Positions 6,531-10,138 of a DNA stretch of 10,138 bases are shown piece by piece. The DNA lies in NCBI GenBank assembly GCA_015655095.1, contig JAATFR010000431.1, positions 1 through 10,138 of the forward strand, read 5' to 3'. Made by a program: the position numbers and the translations under genes. This DNA comes from Hyphomicrobiales bacterium. GTDB taxonomy: Bacteria; Pseudomonadota; Alphaproteobacteria; Parvibaculales; Parvibaculaceae. The notes below the pieces were generated by a model. It had not been told where the DNA came from, searched no databases, and worked only from the letters and a program-made list of their open reading frames with translations. Numbering within the stretch: the first letter of the stretch is position 1; the number at the start of each line of letters is the position of its first letter.

Positions 6531-7880
6531 TCAAACCGACCAGGCAAAGCGGAATTTCCGGGTCACATCCTCCAGCGAGGTGTTGCCGTATGTCCGCATC
6601 TCGTGACGGCGGACGGCGACAAGCGCATCAAGCAACATGTCACCCAGCGCACCCCGGGCCAGAGACGAGTTTTCCAGCGCTTCCAGCATCTCTCCCTGTG
6701 TCGGGGGAAGCTGGCTGATACCGAGGGCGGCACGCTCCTCATGGGACATTTTAACCGGATCGTTCCCCACTTCATCGGGGAGGCTCATATCCCGGGCAAG
6801 CCCATCAAGCGCCATCGTCAGAACTGCTCCTGCCGCAATGTAGGGATTGGCCGAGCCGTCGATACATTTGACCTCCATATTGGCCCCATGCGGATTGCCG
6901 CTCGTTGCCGCACAGAAGCGTACCGCCGCTTCCCGGTTCTCCATGCCCCAGCACGCATAAGCGCCTGACCAGTGGCCGGGCTGCAACCGCATGGGAGAAA
7001 GCAGGGAAGGCGCCAGCAAGCCCACAAGCTCGGGCAAGCCGGAGACAACACCGGCAATGATGGCGCCGCCTTCGCGCGAAATGCCGTGAGGCCCCTCATG
7101 TCCTGAAAAAAGCGGCTGGCCATCCCGCGTGAATGAAAAATGCAGATGCGCGCCATTGCCCACCCCGTTTGCGAAGGGAACCGGGGAGAAGGAGACAAGC
7201 AGCCCGTGGCGGCGAGCCGCCCGGCCCAGCAATATCTTCGCCAGCGCCAGCTTGTCGGCAGCCTGCAATGGCAGCGCCGGGGAGAGCGACAGCTCATACT
7301 GGTGCGCGCCATATTCGGCGTGAAGCTGTTCAAGCCCCAGACCGGCATTGCCGAATGCCGCCTCGACATCGAAGAGGAACCCTTGAACGTCAAGCTCCGG
7401 CCCGACGCCATATGACTGCCAGTCATCCCGCAACGGCCCTTCCGCGGGGATCAGGGAAAACTCAAGCTCGCCTCCCGCAAGCATATCGAGGCCCAACGCT
7501 TCCAGCCTGCCCTGCTGCTGGCGCAGAAAGGCCCGCGAGCACCAGGCTGTCGGTTCGCCATCCTGACCGAACACATCAGCAGGGGCCCAGGCCAGGCCGC
7601 CCTCCAGTTCGACCAGTGCGCTCAAATCCGCCCTCAGCCTTTCATCGCCGATGGCTGTGAAATCCGGTGTCCATGCAACTTCATTGTCTATGCAGAAAAC
7701 ACCCCAGGTGCTGGACGCGCCAAGCCCCGCAAGATGGACGCTCTTCAGCCGGGCAACAGGCACCTGCTTGCCGCGTATGACACCAGCCGAGTCGACGATG
7801 GAAGTAAGAAGCAGTTTCACGCCCCCGGCCTCCAGCCCTTCCTTCATCGCCTCGATTTCGGTTTGCGACAGAATACGCAT
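6531..7880 (-). CDS. Glutamine synthetase-like gamma-glutamyl ligase
   Basis: A 449-residue member of the glutamine synthetase superfamily, which joins an amine or ammonia to the gamma-carboxyl of glutamate using ATP. Family landmarks are GGELEFSL (E138/E140), EYGAHQYELS (E189, E196), NGAHLHFSF (H245), the NREAAVRF arginines (R316, R321) and MEVKCIDGSANPY (E336, D341). Several canonical positions differ. The usual FMPKP reads FSPVP. The arginine of the ExR pair is K338. The NLYDLPPEE adenylylation loop of GlnA is missing. These suggest an amine-specific ligase (PuuA/GlnA3/IpuC-like) rather than housekeeping GlnA. The ATG at 7880 is preferred because AAGAGG (7890-7895) lies 9 nt upstream; the ATG at 7898 lies before that site. 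A sigma-54-like promoter precedes it, consistent with nitrogen control. The amine substrate is unknown. Confidence 0.9.
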   Translation of the reverse strand: MRILSQTEIEAMKEGLEAGGVKLLLTSIVDSAGVIRGKQVPVARLKSVHLAGLGASSTWGVFCIDNEVAWTPDFTAIGDERLRADLSALVELEGGLAWAPADVFGQDGEPTAWCSRAFLRQQQGRLEALGLDMLAGGELEFSLIPAEGPLRDDWQSYGVGPELDVQGFLFDVEAAFGNAGLGLEQLHAEYGAHQYELSLSPALPLQAADKLALAKILLGRAARRHGLLVSFSPVPFANGVGNGAHLHFSFTRDGQPLFSGHEGPHGISREGGAIIAGVVSGLPELVGLLAPSLLSPMRLQPGHWSGAYACWGMENREAAVRFCAATSGNPHGANMEVKCIDGSANPYIAAGAVLTMALDGLARDMSLPDEVGNDPVKMSHEERAALGISQLPPTQGEMLEALENSSLARGALGDMLLDALVAVRRHEMRTYGNTSLEDVTRKFRFAWSV

Positions 7881-7889
7881 CGCATCTGA

Positions 7890-7895
7890 CCTCTT
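7890..7895 (-). promoter_or_regulatory. Ribosome binding site deciding the start of the glutamine synthetase-like gene
   Basis: AAGAGG on the minus strand stands 9 nt before the ATG at 7880. It lies directly downstream of the other candidate ATG (7898-7896), which has no Shine-Dalgarno match of its own. Confidence 0.55.
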
Positions 7896-7928
7896 CATGC
7901 CAAGAACAGTCTTTGTTGAAAGTTCCCT

Positions 7929-7944
7929 TGCAATACCAGGGCCG
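7929..7944 (-). promoter_or_regulatory. Sigma-54 (-24/-12) promoter candidate for the glutamine synthetase-like gene
   Basis: On the minus strand CGGCCC is followed by 5 nt and TTGCA. This gives the GG-N10-GC spacing required by sigma-54 and matches TGGCAC-N5-TTGCA at nine of eleven specified positions. Transcription would begin near 7918, leaving a 37-38 nt leader before the ATG at 7880. Sigma-54 promoters typically drive nitrogen-regulated genes, which fits a glutamine synthetase-family product. I did not find a clear NtrC site upstream. Confidence 0.5.
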
Positions 7945-8045
7945 GTCCGGTTTTGATATGCAGAGGAAAGACACTGCCATGAGCCAGTCTATTTAATCAC
8001 GGATAGAATGGCTGTACGCGTTCCATGTTCGAGTAAGGAGTACCA

Positions 8046-8687
8046 ATGAGCCAGCCGCTGAGCCGCGACGTCCCTGTCCATCCCCCGCATGCCACCCTTC
8101 TTTTCATCGATGTGCAGAACTTCGCCGCCCATCGCGAAGGGGGTGAATTCAAAGGGGCGACGCCCGAAGCATTCGAAGCTCAGTATGGTCCCTTCTTTGA
8201 GGAAATAGAGAACCGCACCATTCCCGCCATGCAGCGCCTTCAGGCAGGCTGCCGCAAGGCCGGAATCGAAGTGATGTATACGGTGATTTGCAGCCTGACC
8301 AAAGATGGCCGCGACCGCAGCCTTGATTACAAGATCACCGGCTTCAATGTTCCCGCAGGCTCATGGGACGGCAAGGTACTGGACGCCATCGCCCCCGGCG
8401 ATGACGAGATCGTGCTGCCGAAAACATCTTCCAGCGTATTCATCTCCACCAATATCGATTACCTGCTCCGCAATCTGGGGACCCGATATCTGATCCTCAG
8501 CGGCTTCCTGACCGACCAGTGCGTGGAAAGCGCCGTTCGCGATGCCTGCGATCTGGGCTATCTCGTCACGCTTGTGACAGACGCCTGCGCCACCATGAGC
8601 GCGGAGCGGCAGCAGAATTCACTGAAGGCCATCAAGGGCTATTGCCGCCAGATCACCGCCGATGAATTCCTCGCCGAGCTTGGCTGA
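8046..8687 (+). CDS. Isochorismatase-family cysteine hydrolase
   Basis: A 213-residue cytoplasmic hydrolase of the isochorismatase-like superfamily, which includes nicotinamidases, N-carbamoyl amidohydrolases, biuret and ureidoacrylate hydrolases, and true isochorismatases. The catalytic Asp-Lys-Cys triad is complete: D22 in FIDVQN, K126 in VLPKTSSSVF, and C159 in SGFLTDQCVES. The last motif is the nucleophile elbow with its usual C-terminal LVTLVTDACAT. AAGGAG lies 5 nt before the ATG. It is divergent from the glutamine synthetase-like gene. A TAGAAT hexamer at 8004-8009 could be its -10 box, but no good -35 is seen. With a gamma-glutamyl ligase and an aminotransferase nearby, hydrolysis of an amide, imide or ureido bond in nitrogen catabolism is more likely than isochorismate cleavage (inference from context). 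The exact substrate cannot be told. Confidence 0.92.
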   Translation: MSQPLSRDVPVHPPHATLLFIDVQNFAAHREGGEFKGATPEAFEAQYGPFFEEIENRTIPAMQRLQAGCRKAGIEVMYTVICSLTKDGRDRSLDYKITGFNVPAGSWDGKVLDAIAPGDDEIVLPKTSSSVFISTNIDYLLRNLGTRYLILSGFLTDQCVESAVRDACDLGYLVTLVTDACATMSAERQQNSLKAIKGYCRQITADEFLAELG

Positions 8688-8701
8688 AACAGGAAAAGGC
8701 T

Positions 8702-8727
8702 GTCGATCAAGCGATCGGCCCTCTTTT
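8702..8727 (+). terminator. Probable intrinsic terminator after the cysteine hydrolase
   Basis: GTCGATC (8702-8708) pairs with GATCGGC (8713-8719), seven pairs including one G-U, around an AAGC loop. The pyrimidine tract CTCTTTT (8721-8727) follows. It lies 15 bp after the stop codon. The stem is short, so termination efficiency is uncertain. Confidence 0.5.
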
Positions 8728-8775
8728 GCGATGTTCCGATATTAAGCCTCTTCATTGATCGGCCCCGGCCCTTAT

Positions 8776-8804
8776 TTGCAAATAATTATCAATAGAACTA
8801 TTTT
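8776..8804 (+). promoter_or_regulatory. Sigma-70-like promoter of the siderophore esterase gene
   Basis: TTGCAA (8776-8781) and TATTTT (8799-8804) are separated by exactly 17 bp in an AT-rich patch that stands out from the surrounding GC-rich DNA. The Fur-like operator covers the -35 box and much of the spacer, as expected for repression by iron-bound Fur. The start would fall near 8811, about 75 nt upstream of the ATG. Confidence 0.5.
8777..8791 (+). promoter_or_regulatory. Fur-box-like operator
   Basis: TGCAAATAATTATCA matches the classical Fur heptad inverted repeat TGATAAT-N-ATTATCA at 12 of 14 specified positions. The right heptad is perfect and the left has the TGCAAAT form often seen in Gram-negative Fur sites. 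It overlaps a perfect 14-bp palindrome, TTATTTGCAAATAA (8772-8785), suggesting more than one overlapping dimer site. It lies about 95 bp before an esterase gene of the siderophore-hydrolase type. Confidence 0.65.
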
Positions 8805-8885
8805 GTGCTCCAGCCTTACAACAAAGCCGCATGGGCAGACGAGCCACGACCAGAAACTCATTAATTTAAAGAACTGATATTCCAC

Positions 8886-9824
8886 ATGATCCATCAAATG
8901 TTTCGTGAAATTGTCCGCTCCATCACTTTTGGCCGGAAGCGCCGGTCAATTCATCGCCAGGCGATCCGCAGCAAGGAGGGAACGCTGCAAGATTTTGGCA
9001 GCGGCTATCTCCTCACCGACGTCCAGCAGTTCAACACGACCGGCCCTGCCGGCGACTATGTAGTCTTCGTTGTATTGCCTGCAGCCCCTCCTCCGCCCGA
9101 GGGCTATCCGGTTCTTTATCTTCTCGATGGCAACGCCTGCATCGCCGGCGCGGCAGACGCATTGCGGCTCCAGGCCCGGTTCTACGAAGAAGCGCGCATG
9201 GAGCCGCTGATTATCGTGGCAGTCGGCTATCCCGGCACTGCCCCCATCGACATGGGTCGCCGCGCCTATGACTACCTGCCCGCACATACATCCCGAAAGC
9301 TGGGCGACCGTTTCATGCAGGGCGCGCCTTGGCACCAGCCGGGCGGCGCTGACAGTTTCCTCGACTTTCTGAGCGGAACCCTGCGCACAGGGCTTGCAGC
9401 CCGCTATCCGATAGATATCAACCGCCAGATATTGTGCGGCTCCTCATTCGGCGGCTTTTTCACGCTCTATGCGCTGCTGACGCGGCCGCGGTCATTCAGC
9501 AAATATGCGGCCATCAGCCCCTCATTGTGGTGGGACGACAGCCGGCTGATAAAGGATGCCCCGGCGATGGCACTAAGCCTGCCTCGCGACCTTGAGACAG
9601 ACGTGTTTCTTGCAGTAGGAGATGATGAAATCCCCAGCAGGCCAGATATCAGCGAAAAAATGAGAGCTGATACGCAGCACATGGCTGAATATCTTGCCAG
9701 CCTTGACATTGAAGGACTGTCCGTCGAACACCGCCTGCTCGCAGGCGAAAACCATTTGTCGGCCTTCATGACCGTGTTCTCCGCCATCCTGCGGTTTTCA
9801 ACGGCAAGAAAAGCCAATCCATAG
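8886..9824 (+). CDS. Alpha/beta-hydrolase esterase, IroE/BesA-like siderophore esterase
   Basis: A 312-residue alpha/beta hydrolase of the 'putative esterase' (esterase D/IroE/BesA/Fes C-terminal) family. Such enzymes often cleave trilactone siderophores so that iron can be released in the cytoplasm. The sequence shows YPVLYLLDGN (about 74-83), the oxyanion strand; the nucleophile elbow GSSFGG with S187; the SPSLWWDD segment (211-218), a hallmark of IroE-like proteins; FLAVGDDE with a candidate acid at D246/D247; and H290 in AGENH. The N-terminal 30 residues are unusually basic (GRKRRSIHRQAIRSK) and not a clear signal peptide. The ribosome site before ATG 8886 is weak. An AAGGAGG at 8975-8981 has no ATG or GTG suitably placed after it, so the upstream start is kept. 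A Fur-like box precedes it, supporting an iron-uptake role. No siderophore receptor gene lies in the window. A general carboxylesterase role remains possible. Confidence 0.82.
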   Translation: MIHQMFREIVRSITFGRKRRSIHRQAIRSKEGTLQDFGSGYLLTDVQQFNTTGPAGDYVVFVVLPAAPPPPEGYPVLYLLDGNACIAGAADALRLQARFYEEARMEPLIIVAVGYPGTAPIDMGRRAYDYLPAHTSRKLGDRFMQGAPWHQPGGADSFLDFLSGTLRTGLAARYPIDINRQILCGSSFGGFFTLYALLTRPRSFSKYAAISPSLWWDDSRLIKDAPAMALSLPRDLETDVFLAVGDDEIPSRPDISEKMRADTQHMAEYLASLDIEGLSVEHRLLAGENHLSAFMTVFSAILRFSTARKANP

Positions 9825-9854
9825 CAGCCAGCGCAACATATCCATCTCAGATAC

Positions 9855-9929
9855 TGGCTGGGGCGGGAGGATTCGAACCTCCGCATGGCGGAATCAAAAT
9901 CCGCTGCCTTACCACTTGGCGACGCCCCA
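9855..9929 (-). tRNA. tRNA-Gln (anticodon TTG)
   Basis: A complete tRNA is readable on the minus strand. The acceptor stem TGGGGCG (9929-9923) pairs with CGCCCCA, followed by discriminator G and an encoded CCA (9857-9855). The anticodon arm is GCGGA-TTTTGAT-TCCGC with anticodon TTG at 9895-9897, which decodes CAA. The T-arm is GGAGG-TTCGAAT-CCTCC. The D-arm has the GCCAAGTGGTAAGGC form. It is 75 nt with CCA. It converges on the esterase gene, 30 bp away. Confidence 0.97.
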
Positions 9930-9975
9930 ATGCTTCGCGCCCCCAAGGGGCGGCCAGGCTGACTGGAAGGGGCGC

Positions 9976-10004
9976 AACATACCTACATCACAGCCATACC
10001 GCAA
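9976..10004 (-). promoter_or_regulatory. Promoter of tRNA-Gln
   Basis: On the minus strand TTGCGG (10004-9999) and TATGTT (9981-9976) are spaced by 17 bp. The following GCGCCCC is a GC-rich discriminator of the kind found at stable-RNA promoters. The start would fall near 9969, giving a 5' leader of about 40 nt that contains a short CGCCCC/GGGGCG hairpin (9938-9952). Confidence 0.6.
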
Positions 10005-10040
10005 CGGGGAGTCCATCGCGTTCCACAGCCTATTTCGCCC

Positions 10041-10069
10041 TTGCCGCCACAGGCCGGGACAGCTATAAC
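10041..10069 (+). promoter_or_regulatory. Promoter of tRNA-Pro
   Basis: TTGCCG (10041-10046) and TATAAC (10064-10069) are separated by 17 bp and followed by a GC-rich discriminator (CCCCGG). The start would fall near 10076, about 11 nt before the mature tRNA 5' end. It is back-to-back with the tRNA-Gln promoter. Confidence 0.65.
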
Positions 10070-10086
10070 CCCGGCTCACTTGGGCA

Positions 10087-10138
10087 CGGAGTGTGGCGCA
10101 GCCTGGTAGCGCACCTCGTTCGGGACGAGGGGGTCGGA
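10087..10138 (+). tRNA. tRNA-Pro (anticodon CGG), truncated by the window edge
   Basis: The 5' acceptor strand CGGAGTG, a D-arm of the form GCGCAGCCTGGTAGCGC, and the anticodon arm CCTCG-TTCGGGA-CGAGG with anticodon CGG (10121-10123) are visible. These match bacterial tRNA-Pro, decoding CCG. The variable loop begins at the right edge; the T-arm and 3' acceptor strand lie beyond it. Confidence 0.95.

Noticed and set aside
8046..8687. True isochorismatase (EntB-like) for catechol siderophore synthesis, given the nearby siderophore esterase
   Set aside because: A separate transcript with a terminator between them, no aryl-carrier domain and no ent-type genes. The superfamily is mostly amidohydrolases.
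8713..8765. Nine-base direct repeat GATCGGCCC at 8713 and 8757
   Set aside because: Only two copies, one inside the terminator stem. Too short and unstructured to name as a mobile or regulatory repeat.
9855..9929. tRNA-Gln as an integration (att) site for an island
   Set aside because: No integrase and no direct repeat of the tRNA 3' end was seen in the window, so an island boundary is not supported.

Overview
The window looks like chromosomal DNA of a moderately GC-rich alphaproteobacterium. This is judged from the Liv-type ABC transporter genes, the tRNA-Gln(TTG) and tRNA-Pro(CGG) sequences, and strong AAGGAG/AGGAGG ribosome binding sites that in two cases select GTG or TTG starts. No genus can be named from the sequence alone. 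No transposase, integrase, CRISPR array or phage gene is visible.

Layout. (1) Positions 1-1712, minus strand: a Liv-family ABC transporter ATPase (livG-like) followed by a periplasmic substrate-binding protein that runs off the left edge. (2) 1713-2033: a divergent intergenic region with nested inverted repeats. (3) 2034-4462, plus strand: a two-gene unit with a class III PLP aminotransferase and a PRISE-type (progesterone 5-beta-reductase/iridoid synthase-like) short-chain reductase. (4) 4471-5800, minus strand: a two-gene unit with a phytanoyl-CoA dioxygenase (PhyH)-family Fe(II)/2-oxoglutarate oxygenase and a RidA-family protein. It converges on the reductase across a 12-bp perfect hairpin. 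(5) 5925-6512, plus strand: a DUF1349 protein, divergent from the oxygenase. (6) 6531-7880, minus strand: a glutamine synthetase-like ligase with a sigma-54-type promoter candidate. (7) 8046-8687, plus strand: an isochorismatase-family cysteine hydrolase, divergent from the ligase. (8) 8777-9824: a Fur-box-like site and an IroE/BesA-like siderophore esterase. (9) 9855-10138: tRNA-Gln (minus) and the start of tRNA-Pro (plus), with back-to-back promoters.

How they may work together (inference): regions 1-7 read as a nitrogen-compound utilisation locus. An amino-acid/amine ABC importer, a gamma-glutamyl-ligase-like enzyme, a transaminase, a non-heme iron oxygenase, an enone reductase, a RidA-like protein and an amide/imide-type hydrolase could act successively on one imported nitrogenous substrate. 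The substrate cannot be read from the sequence. The siderophore esterase is a separate, iron-controlled unit. The right edge is housekeeping tRNA DNA.
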